64,000 bases of DNA, taken from Sinobacterium norvegicum (GTDB taxonomy: Bacteria; Pseudomonadota; Gammaproteobacteria; Pseudomonadales; Sinobacteriaceae). This document shows positions 42,707 through 50,418 of this stretch, piece after piece. Both the position numbers and the translations under genes were made by a program. The stretch covers positions 1 through 64,000 of the forward strand of contig NZ_CAKLPX010000002.1 of NCBI RefSeq assembly GCF_923077115.1. Direction: 5' to 3'. Position 1 is the stretch's first letter, and the number at the start of each line of letters is the position of its first letter. The notes beneath the pieces were generated by a model that had not been told where the DNA came from, ran no database searches, and was given only the letters and a program-made list of their open reading frames with translations.

Positions 42707-43154
42707 TGTCCTTGTTTATTTTCTTGTTAGCTGCGACTTGCACAACCTTATGGCATAACTCTACGAATTCACTGTACTCAAGATCATTTTTAGCATCATT
42801 AGTTTGCCAAGAACATATTTTAAAATTTGGTTTACCTAAACCATCGTCTACGTGATCTACTGATGGAAGCATAGCAAATAGTTTTTTATATCTTCGACCG
42901 TGCAATTTTGATTGGTCATTATCGTATTTGCTCAATAATGACCAGTCTAGTTTTTCTTGGGTGTATACATCAAGTCCATTACAGTCTAAAACCGCTCGAT
43001 GAATTTCAATTTTGTACTCTGCAACCATTGCCGTTTTATTACCCCTCGCACGGTCTCTTTTGACGTGTGAGCTTGCTTTTCTATGCAGCCACTTTTCATA
43101 AGTTGCTTGCTCGACAATATTTGATAATGGTGCCACAAGTTGATATTTCTTCAT
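42702..43154 (-). CDS. HNH-nuclease-like hypothetical protein (cassette gene)
   Basis: 150 residues. The N-terminus is basic (WLHRKASSHVKRDRARGNK). The centre reads YTQEKLDWSLLSKYDNDQSKLHGRRYKKLFAMLPSVDHV, followed by FKICSWQTNDAKNDLEYSEFVELC. The spacing of DH, N and NDAKND resembles the beta-beta-alpha metal motif of HNH or endonuclease-VII-like proteins, although the zinc cysteine pairs are missing. Its function as a nuclease is therefore tentative. A single-gene cassette between attC sites B2 and B3. Confidence 0.6.
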   Translation of the reverse strand: MKKYQLVAPLSNIVEQATYEKWLHRKASSHVKRDRARGNKTAMVAEYKIEIHRAVLDCNGLDVYTQEKLDWSLLSKYDNDQSKLHGRRYKKLFAMLPSVDHVDDGLGKPNFKICSWQTNDAKNDLEYSEFVELCHKVVQVAANKKINKDT

Positions 43155-43169
43155 ACATTCCTTGAGCAG

Positions 43170-43280
43170 CTAACGCCCGCATCACGAACAATTGAAAGTT
43201 GGACTGCTTTTTTGCAGCCTTTGTTTTTTCGCAAAAAAACAGGCTGACTTTTAATTGTCGCTGTGCATGCGTTTGTTATG
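43170..43280 (-). other. Integron attC site B3 (long, VCR-like)
   Basis: 111 bases bounded by GCTAACGCCCGCAT and ATGCGTTTGTTATGAG. Outer arms GCAT/ATGC, AACAATTGAAAGTTGGACTG with CAGGCTGACTTTTAATTGT, and a central AAAAAAGCAGCC-type hairpin are seen. It resembles Vibrio-type repeats in size and ends (TAACAAACGCATGCAC on the minus strand). It closes the nuclease-helicase cassette. Confidence 0.85.
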
Positions 43281-43290
43281 AGTTGCCAAC

Positions 43291-46200
43291 CTATAGCTCC
43301 GATTTCCAATGTCGATGTGCTTGACCAATAACAGACATTAAATCTGAGAAACTGGCTCCTTCATCAAGGCCCTCCAAACTATCCCCCATATTACTATATA
43401 TATTATGTGTATTAACCCTAGCGGTTGGTGCGTCAACGACATTGTTTAATACAAGCTTACTAAATTTATCGAATCCAAGACGAGTCATTTGACTTAGGTA
43501 TTCAAGTTTATTGTTCTCAGGATTCAAACCTATATCTGCCAGTGTATACCGGTATACATGCGCCAAAACACCAGCAGAATATGCAATCTCTGGTACAATA
43601 CGGATGACAAATTGACGAGCTTTATTACATTTTTCAAGTCTATTTTCAGATGTTCCAACCTGTAGTTCAATATCTTTCAAACTTGAACCTTGCATCCATA
43701 AGGTTAATGCACCAGTGGCTGTAGTTTTGAAGTAATTTATTTTTTCCAATTCATTAAGCCTAGTAAAATCTCCTTTGAATGTTCTTTCCAAAGATTCCTC
43801 TCGAATGAACTTTACAAGCCTATCATATGATTCTGCGATCCATTCTACGAGCCAAGTTATATATTCGATTGGAGTGTGAAGATTTGGTAGAACCTCAATG
43901 AGGTCTTGCTCTAATTGACGAATTAATTCTGACTCTAACCCTGATGCTGAAGCAAGTTGATCATACCACTCTATTTCACCATCTGAATCATCACTTTCTC
44001 TAATTGTATTGAACGCTCGATTTGCTACCTCAATGCTTTCTTCAATCCAATTATTGTTATTGCTTAACCGGGCTTGATATGCGCTGAAAGTTGAGCGTAT
44101 AAACCCTGAACAATCACCATCTTCGCTGACAGGTAATTTTTGGATAAAATATTTTACATCTTCATCATCAAAATCATCGGAGATATGTAACTTGTCTAGC
44201 ACTAGCTGTAGAGGATCTTCAATGGTCAAGCACTGGTCTTCATTTGAAAAGACTTCTTGTATCTCCCTCCAATAATCTGTAATTCTAGTTCTTTCAGAAT
44301 CAAAACTAACAACTCTTCCTGGTATTACCAAAACAACTCCAGTTGAATTCTTTCCGGCTCTACCAGCCCGACCGGCCGCATTCAGCAACTCATGGGCATC
44401 CAATTCTTGCTGTCTATTCTCCAATGGGTCAAACCTAGTATTTCCTGCAATAATTACGCATTCTGCTGGAAGGTTTATTCCTTGTGCCAGTGTGGAGGTA
44501 GCCACGATCAAATTAACTCCGCTATCTCTGCCAAATAATGACTCGTGGAGCTGACGTTCCTCTTTTATCAAAAGTCCGTGATGAGGCAACGAAATAGAAT
44601 CTGCTGCATAGTAAGTATGGTCACCACCAAACTCTAAATTAATAAGATCTTTCAGTTTATTTTCATAATCATTTAACTCTATAACTTCTGGGCTAGTTGA
44701 GCGCACACTTTTTACTATTGAATCACATGACTTAGTGTCTGCGGCAAAGATTAGTGTTTTAATATTTACCGACATCGAATTTTTCGCAATTGATGCAGCA
44801 ACCTGATTTCTATTCGCAGTCAAATAATCGTAATCATTTACACCGAGAGCTACATCTCTATTAGAGAGTCTTGTCAACTTATAATCATTTGAACTGTTAG
44901 AATGCCAAGTTTGGTTAAGAGAGAAAAAGCTATATGGAGCAGCCGACAACTCTCTTTTGGCAGCAGCAGTTAGATTGCCTCTCGGAGTTCGATTGGCGCC
45001 AGAAATGTACTCATTTAGCTCTGTTATTCGCTGCGAATCATATACAACGCAACCTTTTGCTTGTCTAGTTGGCTTCCATTTAATGTTGAGAGCGAGCACA
45101 TCTCGATTTATCAGTTCCCTAAGCCAGTTGGAAAGCTCGCTATTATTTTCGATCATTGCAGACATTAGCAATATATCTACATCGCTAGACAGATCTATTA
45201 TTCGCAGCAAACATAGCATTGCGTCAATACTTCTTCTATCAGCAACCTCTGATGATCTTGAATGGATTAGATGGCATTCATCAAAAACAAATAATCCAAC
45301 CGAACTGAATGCATCTGGGGTGAAGCTCATTCTTACAAGTAGACTTTCAGGTGTCATTACAGATATGTCTGGCAGAGTCTCTACTTCTAGCTCTTCAACA
45401 TCAAATGCTTCTATGCTCATTCTTGTTGTAACAGAAGGGAAAGCGGATTTAAGGGACTTTGAAACTTGATCCACTAGTGCCAGAGTAGGAACCACAAAAA
45501 CTACAGGCTCGTTGCGAATTAAAGAGGTAGCAATCTTCAACTCTGACAGAGTGGATTTACCTCCGCCAGTTGGAAAGCTAACGACTGAAGAAACACCTTG
45601 GTCTAGGTAGCCTTGATTAATCGCTTCAATATGATTAGGCCATAAATATGGGCGATCCGCTGATATGCTATTCAGTATACCCTTCCATGATTCATTATTG
45701 ACGCCATTGGGTGTGGGCGTGTTAACTAAAGCAACTTTCTTGATTGTGTCACTGGCAACATGAAGCAAGCTGGCCAAATAAAATTGCCCTATGTAGATAC
45801 CTTGATAAGTAAATTTATCATAATGCCTTCCTAGAGTTATCTCTTCATTGCTTTCAGACAAAATCTTTACTTGATTGAATGCTGAGATGGCCTCTTCAAG
45901 TGAGTCACTAAATATATCAGAACTACTTGAAATGGAAGTTAACAGAATATTTATCCCACGATGGATATGCGCCCATAACGCATTGGACGCGGCAACCTCT
46001 CCCCACTCATTCCCTAAAAGAAAGTCAGGTTGATTCGCATCAAAATCTTTTAATTGACCTGTTAACAGTGATTGTAATGCTTTAATTATTTTAACTTCTA
46101 TATCTCGACTGTTTTCGACGCTAACTTTACTGATCATCTCTGACGAATCAGCAGTATAGCCGGCGATAAAGTAAAGTAGAGACGCTGAAATTTGCGGGAC

Positions 46201-46542
46201 AATATAGTGATCGTTTAAAGCATCGGATATGTATTCGTTATCTATTACACTACTTATCTGAAAAATCAACTGGTGAGCTGATGCTGCTACAAATGCTGCT
46301 GCTTTGTGATCATTTTGACTACTCTGTAGGAATACATATGCTTCATAAGTAGAAGCAATTTTCTTAACCTCATTTAATAATGCGATTAATTGATCATCAT
46401 TATTAATGTTTTCTCTATATGCTATTCTTGCAGAAACAACTTCTGTATAGCCTTTAGTTAATTCCTTTGGCAAGTTTGGTAAATCCACATCCCCAAAAAT
46501 TGGAGCCTGACTAATAAGCTCTGCAGCACTAGCATCAAACAT
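43291..46542 (-). CDS. hamB: SF2 DEAD/DEAH helicase, Hachiman HamB-like (cassette gene)
   Basis: 1083 residues. Helicase motifs: I SFPTGGGKSTL (about 322-332), II DECH (about 421-424, FDECHLIHSRSSE), III SAM (LLMSAMIENN), V VATSTLAQGINLPA and VI LLNAAGRAGRAG, a Ski2/Brr2-type layout. A long N-terminal (about 300) and C-terminal (about 330) helical region flank the motor. The start overlaps the upstream nuclease-like gene by 8 bases, so they are coupled. Known knowledge: Hachiman consists of a small DUF1837 nuclease (HamA) and a large helicase (HamB) that senses damaged or foreign DNA. The pairing, order and sizes fit. Another nuclease-helicase defence pair is possible. Confidence 0.7.
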   Translation of the reverse strand: MFDASAAELISQAPIFGDVDLPNLPKELTKGYTEVVSARIAYRENINNDDQLIALLNEVKKIASTYEAYVFLQSSQNDHKAAAFVAASAHQLIFQISSVIDNEYISDALNDHYIVPQISASLLYFIAGYTADSSEMISKVSVENSRDIEVKIIKALQSLLTGQLKDFDANQPDFLLGNEWGEVAASNALWAHIHRGINILLTSISSSSDIFSDSLEEAISAFNQVKILSESNEEITLGRHYDKFTYQGIYIGQFYLASLLHVASDTIKKVALVNTPTPNGVNNESWKGILNSISADRPYLWPNHIEAINQGYLDQGVSSVVSFPTGGGKSTLSELKIATSLIRNEPVVFVVPTLALVDQVSKSLKSAFPSVTTRMSIEAFDVEELEVETLPDISVMTPESLLVRMSFTPDAFSSVGLFVFDECHLIHSRSSEVADRRSIDAMLCLLRIIDLSSDVDILLMSAMIENNSELSNWLRELINRDVLALNIKWKPTRQAKGCVVYDSQRITELNEYISGANRTPRGNLTAAAKRELSAAPYSFFSLNQTWHSNSSNDYKLTRLSNRDVALGVNDYDYLTANRNQVAASIAKNSMSVNIKTLIFAADTKSCDSIVKSVRSTSPEVIELNDYENKLKDLINLEFGGDHTYYAADSISLPHHGLLIKEERQLHESLFGRDSGVNLIVATSTLAQGINLPAECVIIAGNTRFDPLENRQQELDAHELLNAAGRAGRAGKNSTGVVLVIPGRVVSFDSERTRITDYWREIQEVFSNEDQCLTIEDPLQLVLDKLHISDDFDDEDVKYFIQKLPVSEDGDCSGFIRSTFSAYQARLSNNNNWIEESIEVANRAFNTIRESDDSDGEIEWYDQLASASGLESELIRQLEQDLIEVLPNLHTPIEYITWLVEWIAESYDRLVKFIREESLERTFKGDFTRLNELEKINYFKTTATGALTLWMQGSSLKDIELQVGTSENRLEKCNKARQFVIRIVPEIAYSAGVLAHVYRYTLADIGLNPENNKLEYLSQMTRLGFDKFSKLVLNNVVDAPTARVNTHNIYSNMGDSLEGLDEGASFSDLMSVIGQAHRHWKSEL

Positions 46543-47335
46543 CGGGGTTACCTCTATAGGAGTTTAGATGCTCAATAACTTGTTCACTAAAGTGCTGCAT
46601 CCAATCCCTAAGCTCAGGAATATGTACACATTCGGCGTTTCTATAGTCAACCGTATGGTTTGAGATTGTAGTATCGTAACCTTTGAATAATCTAGCTCTA
46701 CCTTCGGCGCTCATATGACTCTGACTAGCAGTTGTAGCCACTCTAAACTTTCTTGCTTGCTCCCAAAAAATTGTTTCGATAGCTTCTTCTATATCATTTA
46801 CAATATCAGGCCTCATGCTAAGCATTGTGGTGACTTCTTGCTGTAATTCGCTTTCCCTTTCACCTAGATAGAACTCATTGAATTCTGGCCACACCTTTTC
46901 CCTGATAGTTTTTCGTGGGTTTTCTGTTGCTTTATCTTCGAAAATAATTATATCGCTGACATTTCCATCGTTAATATTTATCTGTAAGCCATCAAATCCC
47001 TTTTGAGCTTTCACTAGATGAGGGGCTCTTAGAACTGAGGTGTCACTTTTTGATTTATGGGCTGCTACCCATGAAAATATTTGAAAGATAAGACCATCAC
47101 GATGATAGGGGTCTTCATTGTCTTCAAGAGTTAACTTATTAATAGCATCATTTACTACATTATCTCTAAAGTTAACCCTGCTTTCGCTGAGTCCCTTAAG
47201 GATTTTCTCAACATGTAGCTGTTTTCCCATGAGAACTTTAGCAACCACCTGCGCTAACAAATCTTCATTTGTGATAACCCATGTATGCCCTTGGCAGAGC
47301 TCATCAGAAGTATAGGGCGTTAGTGTTATAGGCAT
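46535..47335 (-). CDS. hamA: PD-(D/E)xK nuclease-like protein, Hachiman HamA-like (cassette gene)
   Basis: 266 residues. The middle part carries HRDGLIFQIFSW (78-89), then GFDGLQI (D115) and IIIFEDKATENP (E133, K135). Together D, E-x-K give a PD-(D/E)xK active site, and the residues sit where DUF1837/HamA effectors have theirs (family knowledge, not checked). It lacks the membrane or DNA-binding domains of restriction enzymes. Coupled by overlap to the helicase at 43291-46542. The pair forms one cassette between attC B3 and B4. Role inferred: DNA-cleaving effector activated by the helicase during phage infection. Confidence 0.65.
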   Translation of the reverse strand: MPITLTPYTSDELCQGHTWVITNEDLLAQVVAKVLMGKQLHVEKILKGLSESRVNFRDNVVNDAINKLTLEDNEDPYHRDGLIFQIFSWVAAHKSKSDTSVLRAPHLVKAQKGFDGLQININDGNVSDIIIFEDKATENPRKTIREKVWPEFNEFYLGERESELQQEVTTMLSMRPDIVNDIEEAIETIFWEQARKFRVATTASQSHMSAEGRARLFKGYDTTISNHTVDYRNAECVHIPELRDWMQHFSEQVIEHLNSYRGNPDV

Positions 47336-47459
47336 AAAATTCCAGTTTTTTTAATTGCTCAATTGTAGAGAAAATTGGATGCAATATTCCCTACTCGAGG
47401 TGATTGATTCTAATTCTTAGTATTTCGCAAGATATAACTTTAACGATGAGCACCTTACT

Positions 47460-47576
47460 CATAACGCCCTGCTAACGGGCAGGCACTGTGGAGGTCTTTT
47501 TGGTGTAAATTGGAGCGCAGTGACTTACACCAAAAAGGCCGGAGCAGTGACTGTCCGGTTGAGCAGTTTGTTATAG
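47460..47576 (-). other. Integron attC site B4
   Basis: 117 bases bounded by CATAACGCCCTGC and GCAGTTTGTTATAG. The long inner arms CTTTTTGGTGTAA and TTACACCAAAAAG are perfectly complementary, with the tip at ATTGGAGCGCAGTGAC. A typical long attC. It closes the 108-residue membrane-protein cassette. Confidence 0.85.
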
Positions 47577-47584
47577 CTGCGTTA

Positions 47585-47911
47585 TCAGCCATTCAATAAA
47601 TCCCAAATACCCTGCATTCCCTCATTGATTAAAATGCTGAAAATAAAAGGGAGAATAAGCCCACTCATAAGCCCCCAATAAAGACCAAAAATGCATGGGT
47701 TTGCGCTATGACCATAAGTTGGCCAGATACGAAATGAAAACCAAAATTGTGAACCAATCAAGACTAACGCCACCAACCCCAAAACATATCCAGCGGCCGG
47801 AGAATAATTATTTGCAGCGAAAGAGAGGACAGCCACAATAATAGTAAGTGCAATGTGCAGCCCGCCAGGCACAACCATTTTTTCGTTTCGAAACATAAGA
47901 CTGGTCCTCAC
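47585..47911 (-). CDS. Small hydrophobic membrane protein (cassette gene)
   Basis: 108 residues with about three membrane helices (GGLHIALTIIVAVLSFAANNY; AAGYVLGLVALVLIGSQFWFSF; FGLYWGLMSGLILPFIFSILI). No family recognised. A second ATG at residue 12 (MVVPGGLH) is also possible as the start. First cassette of array B; the sequence before it (47930-47965) contains TATAACAG and GGCGTTATATG boxes that may be a shortened attC. Confidence 0.65.
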   Translation of the reverse strand: MRTSLMFRNEKMVVPGGLHIALTIIVAVLSFAANNYSPAAGYVLGLVALVLIGSQFWFSFRIWPTYGHSANPCIFGLYWGLMSGLILPFIFSILINEGMQGIWDLLNG

Positions 47912-48227
47912 TCAATACAACTATGAGCTATAACAGTGAATTAATAGGCCAACAGGCGTTATATGTCTTTTGCTGTTTTCGCCCATTATATATTGGCCTA
48001 AAAAAATAATTATTATATTTATCAACTGCATACGGTTCAGGCCCAAAAGCAAAGCGAGCCCGAAGTCAACAATAACGTTGTTCTAAGGTTTTCCCTGTAA
48101 CAAAAAACGCTACCTAATACTATCAACAAGTTACAAGCTATTCTACCGTGTTCAAGCGCCCGGTGGCTTCATAACACGGTCATGCTTGCAAGAAAACACA
48201 CCCTGTAGCCAGTATTGAGATAGCCTA
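47912..48227. other. Gene-free stretch at the right edge of array B
   Basis: No coding region is supported. TATAACAGTG and AACAGGCGTTATA (47930-47965) look like attC boxes only 35 bases apart. The same GCCAACAGG block also occurs at 41926. The rest (48000-48227) shows nothing recognisable apart from the short inverted repeat AACAATAACGTTGTT. Confidence 0.3.
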
Positions 48228-48314
48228 GGCCGCGCAGTCAGTCATTGCCCTCGACTTCAAAAAGCGCAGCGACAGAAGAGGGGGGTGACTGACGCAGTGG
48301 CGTGCGGAGCGGCC
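48228..48314. repeat. Family-2 dispersed repeat
   Basis: 87 bases from GGCCGCGCAGTCAGTCATTG through CGACTTCAAAAAGCGCAGCGACAG to GTGACTGACGCAGTGGCG and GGCC. Arms GCAGTCAGTCA / TGACTGACGC and GGCC / GGCC pair. Same element as at 27137, 50034 and 50252. Confidence 0.8.
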
Positions 48315-48324
48315 AAGCTAAAAT

Positions 48325-49017
48325 TCAATCCCCTATTTTCTCATCCGTTGCCTGTTCAACGCGCAGCATCCAATCGTTGACCCTGTCGTGCCCCTGCAGG
48401 CATTCAATGCCCTGACGGCTGTCTTTGAAACAATTCAACATCACATAGACGCTGATGTCGGCGAGCGATAGTGAATCCCCCACCAACCACGGCCCCTGCA
48501 GCAGCAGGTCATTCACCGCTTGAATATGGCGCTTGAGGTCGACGGTGAGTTGTTCGCTGCTTTTACGGCCAACACCCTGGGTATTGGTGATGGAGCGTAT
48601 CGCGCGGGGGAAAACCTTGGTCAAAAACCATTTAGCTATGCCGCGATTATTGGCCATCATTCTCGGGACATTGCTGGCGCTGTTCTCGGCTAAGCCGAAG
48701 CGCAGATGCATCTCGTAGAAATACAAACTCTCATCGGCCCAGTCCTCAATAATATGCACCTGTGCCCGCTCGATAGGGGAGGTGGGGATCAGTGATTTTT
48801 GTGGCTGGAGCCGTTCCAGCTGATAGGCAATGTCGGTTGAATCGCCGAGGCAGTGCTCACCCTGTTGCAGGCAGGGCAGCTTGCCGGTGGGGTTAAATTT
48901 TTTAACTTGCTGGCTGCCGGGCGGGTATTCACGCAGCGTATAGTCCAGCCCCTTGTAGTTGAGGATGCGGATAATTTTATCGCCAAAGGGCGACATCGGC
49001 ATGTGGTGTAATATCAT
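48325..49017 (-). CDS. Glutathione S-transferase family protein
   Basis: 230 residues. The thioredoxin-fold N-terminus (MILHHMPMSPFGDKIIRILNYKGLDY, FNPTGKLPCLQQGEHCLGDSTDIAYQLE) has the typical cis-proline LPCL and DST. The C-terminal helical domain contains LLLQGPWLVGDSLSLADISVYVML. A glutathione-conjugating or reducing enzyme of unknown substrate. It lies 21 bases after the SDR gene, probably an operon. Confidence 0.9.
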   Translation of the reverse strand: MILHHMPMSPFGDKIIRILNYKGLDYTLREYPPGSQQVKKFNPTGKLPCLQQGEHCLGDSTDIAYQLERLQPQKSLIPTSPIERAQVHIIEDWADESLYFYEMHLRFGLAENSASNVPRMMANNRGIAKWFLTKVFPRAIRSITNTQGVGRKSSEQLTVDLKRHIQAVNDLLLQGPWLVGDSLSLADISVYVMLNCFKDSRQGIECLQGHDRVNDWMLRVEQATDEKIGD

Positions 49018-49038
49018 GATTAAGCGGGCCTTTAGGGT

Positions 49039-49863
49039 TTAGGTCATCATCTGCATCAGTAAGCGGTCCAGCCACTTGGCGGGCATAATCTTGGCGATCA
49101 GCGGCAGCAGCTTACCGACAGCGGTCACCTTGTAGCGGGCCTTCGGTGACCGGCTCTCTAGCGCCTTTACAAGCACCTCGGCGACATCACTGGCCTGGCC
49201 TTCGATGGGGCCGATGTCGGCGGATTTCTTCTCGCTGCTGGCCAGTAATTCGCGGTAGGGGTTGCTGTCATCTTGCAACCAGCCGGCGTCGCTCTGCTCG
49301 ATGGCGGTGGCGGTCAGATTGGTTTTGATAAAGCCCGGCTCGACTAATACCACATCAATGTTGAAATCCTTGAGTTCCATCCGCAGCGAGTCATTAAAAC
49401 CCTCAACCGCATGTTTAGAGGCGCTATAGATACCGAGCAAGGGCAGGCTCATCATGCCCATCAACGACGATAGATTAATAATACAGCCGCTGCCGGCTTG
49501 GCGCATATGCGGGGTGACGTGGCGGATCATCGCCAGCGGCCCCAGTACATTGACGGCAAATTGGCGCTGGGCCTTTTCGGCGCTGACCAGCTCGACGGGC
49601 CCCGCCTGGCAGTAACCGGCGTTGTTGATCAGCACATCGATACGGCCATAGGTCTCGATGGCAGATGCCACGGCATGGCTGATAGAAGCCTCATCACACA
49701 CATCGATGACGTATTTGGCCGCAGCCTGGTCGGGTATATCATCTAACAACTCCGCCGCAGGGGCGCTGGCCAGCACGGTGTGACCTCGGCTGGCGGCATG
49801 CTCCACCGTCGCCTTACCGATGCCCGATGAGCAGCCTGTGATTAAAATAATTTTAGCGTTCAC
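49039..49863 (-). CDS. Short-chain dehydrogenase/reductase
   Basis: 274-residue NAD(P)-dependent SDR. Cofactor loop TGCSSGIGKATVEHAASRG, NNAGYC, and the catalytic YSASK (YSASKHAVEGFNDSL) with the upstream Ser in LSSLMGM. Substrate unknown. It is upstream of the GST gene. A candidate operator, ATTGAGGT / ACCTCAAT with a 5-base spacer, lies about 80-100 bases upstream of its start (49942-49962). Confidence 0.92.
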   Translation of the reverse strand: MNAKIILITGCSSGIGKATVEHAASRGHTVLASAPAAELLDDIPDQAAAKYVIDVCDEASISHAVASAIETYGRIDVLINNAGYCQAGPVELVSAEKAQRQFAVNVLGPLAMIRHVTPHMRQAGSGCIINLSSLMGMMSLPLLGIYSASKHAVEGFNDSLRMELKDFNIDVVLVEPGFIKTNLTATAIEQSDAGWLQDDSNPYRELLASSEKKSADIGPIEGQASDVAEVLVKALESRSPKARYKVTAVGKLLPLIAKIMPAKWLDRLLMQMMT

Positions 49864-49941
49864 TCTTTACTCCTGAATGCGAGTCCATTGTATTTAGCGT
49901 AGGGGTTAAGGATAAAGGATAAGTGGTGACATCCCTACCTT

Positions 49942-49962
49942 ATTGAGGTTAACCACCTCAAT
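49942..49962 (-). promoter_or_regulatory. Candidate operator upstream of the SDR-GST pair
   Basis: An eight-base inverted repeat ATTGAGGT / ACCTCAAT around TAACC lies 79-99 bases before the SDR start on its strand. Its position fits a regulator site. No regulator gene is next to it. Confidence 0.35.
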
Positions 49963-50033
49963 ATTACTGTTAGAGCGCCTCCCTGCGTTGCCAATCGTGG
50001 TGAGGCCATGGTGTCTATCGCTGCCAGACGATA

Positions 50034-50119
50034 GGCCGCGCAGTCAGTCATTGCCATCGACTTCAAAAAGCGCAGCGACAGGAGAGGGGGGTGAATGACG
50101 CAGTGGCATTCGGAGCGCC
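50034..50119. repeat. Family-2 dispersed repeat
   Basis: 86 bases from GGCCGCGCAGTCAGTCATTG through GACTTCAAAAAGCGCAGCGACAGG to TGAATGACGCAGTGGCATTCGG. One of two copies (with 50252) that flank a family-1 core between the SDR and putA genes. Confidence 0.8.
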
Positions 50120-50156
50120 AAAATAGCAACGGTTGTCTGTCAGAGTCGACCACGCA

Positions 50157-50232
50157 GCAGCCGATGGGCGTCTTCAGCATGGACGCTGAAGCCGAGCCTA
50201 CAGGGAAGTATGTTCGGCGCACCATCGGTTGC
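50157..50232. repeat. Family-1 dispersed repeat core (diverged copy)
   Basis: Reverse orientation relative to 22898-23168. It has outer arms GCAGCCGATGG / CCATCGGTTGC, an inner hairpin CTTCAGCA / TGCTGAAG-like (CTTCAGC / GCTGAAG), and the conserved GAGCCTACAGGGAAGTAT, which equals the complement of the ATACCTCCCTGTAGGCTC core in the other copies. The arm sequences differ completely while their complementarity is kept. Confidence 0.7.
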
Positions 50233-50251
50233 AGCGGGGGCTAGTTGCCAA

Positions 50252-50339
50252 AGCCGCGCAGTCAGTCATTGCCCTCGACTTTAAAAAGCGCAGCGACAGG
50301 AGAGCGGGTGTGACTGACGGAGCGACCTTCGAAGCAGCC
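50252..50339. repeat. Family-2 dispersed repeat
   Basis: 88 bases, starting GCCGCGCAGTCAGTCATTG and ending GACTGACGGAGCGACCTTCG; central TTAAAAAGCGCAGCGACAGG. It lies 25 bases before the putA terminator. Confidence 0.8.
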
Positions 50340-50363
50340 AGCCGATTGTCTTTTATTGGCCAC

Positions 50364-50388
50364 AAAAAAGCGGGCTAAAAAGCCCGCT
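50364..50388 (-). terminator. putA terminator
   Basis: On the minus strand, AGCGGGCT, TTTT loop, AGCCCGCT, then six T. It lies 31 bases past the putA stop. Confidence 0.9.
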
Positions 50389-50418
50389 CTCTTAACGTTC
50401 TAACACCTCACCAAACGG

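Larger units (their letters stand above)
40597..47950 (-). mobile_element. Integron gene-cassette array B (no integrase)
   Basis: Seven genes, all on the minus strand, are interspersed with four strong attC-type sites (40597, 42631, 43170, 47460) and one or two degenerate ones. Base composition in genes 41941-47335 is clearly more AT-rich than in the flanking core genes, as expected for acquired cassettes. No integrase gene lies within or beside it. The array is inserted between the MDR dehydrogenase and the GST gene. It includes a two-gene nuclease-helicase cassette of about 4.1 kb. Confidence 0.8.

Noticed and set aside
47930-47965. A further attC site before the first cassette of array B
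   Set aside because: The boxes TATAACAG and GGCGTTATA are only 35 bases apart, too short for a working attC, and the inner arms are poor; described only as a possible remnant.
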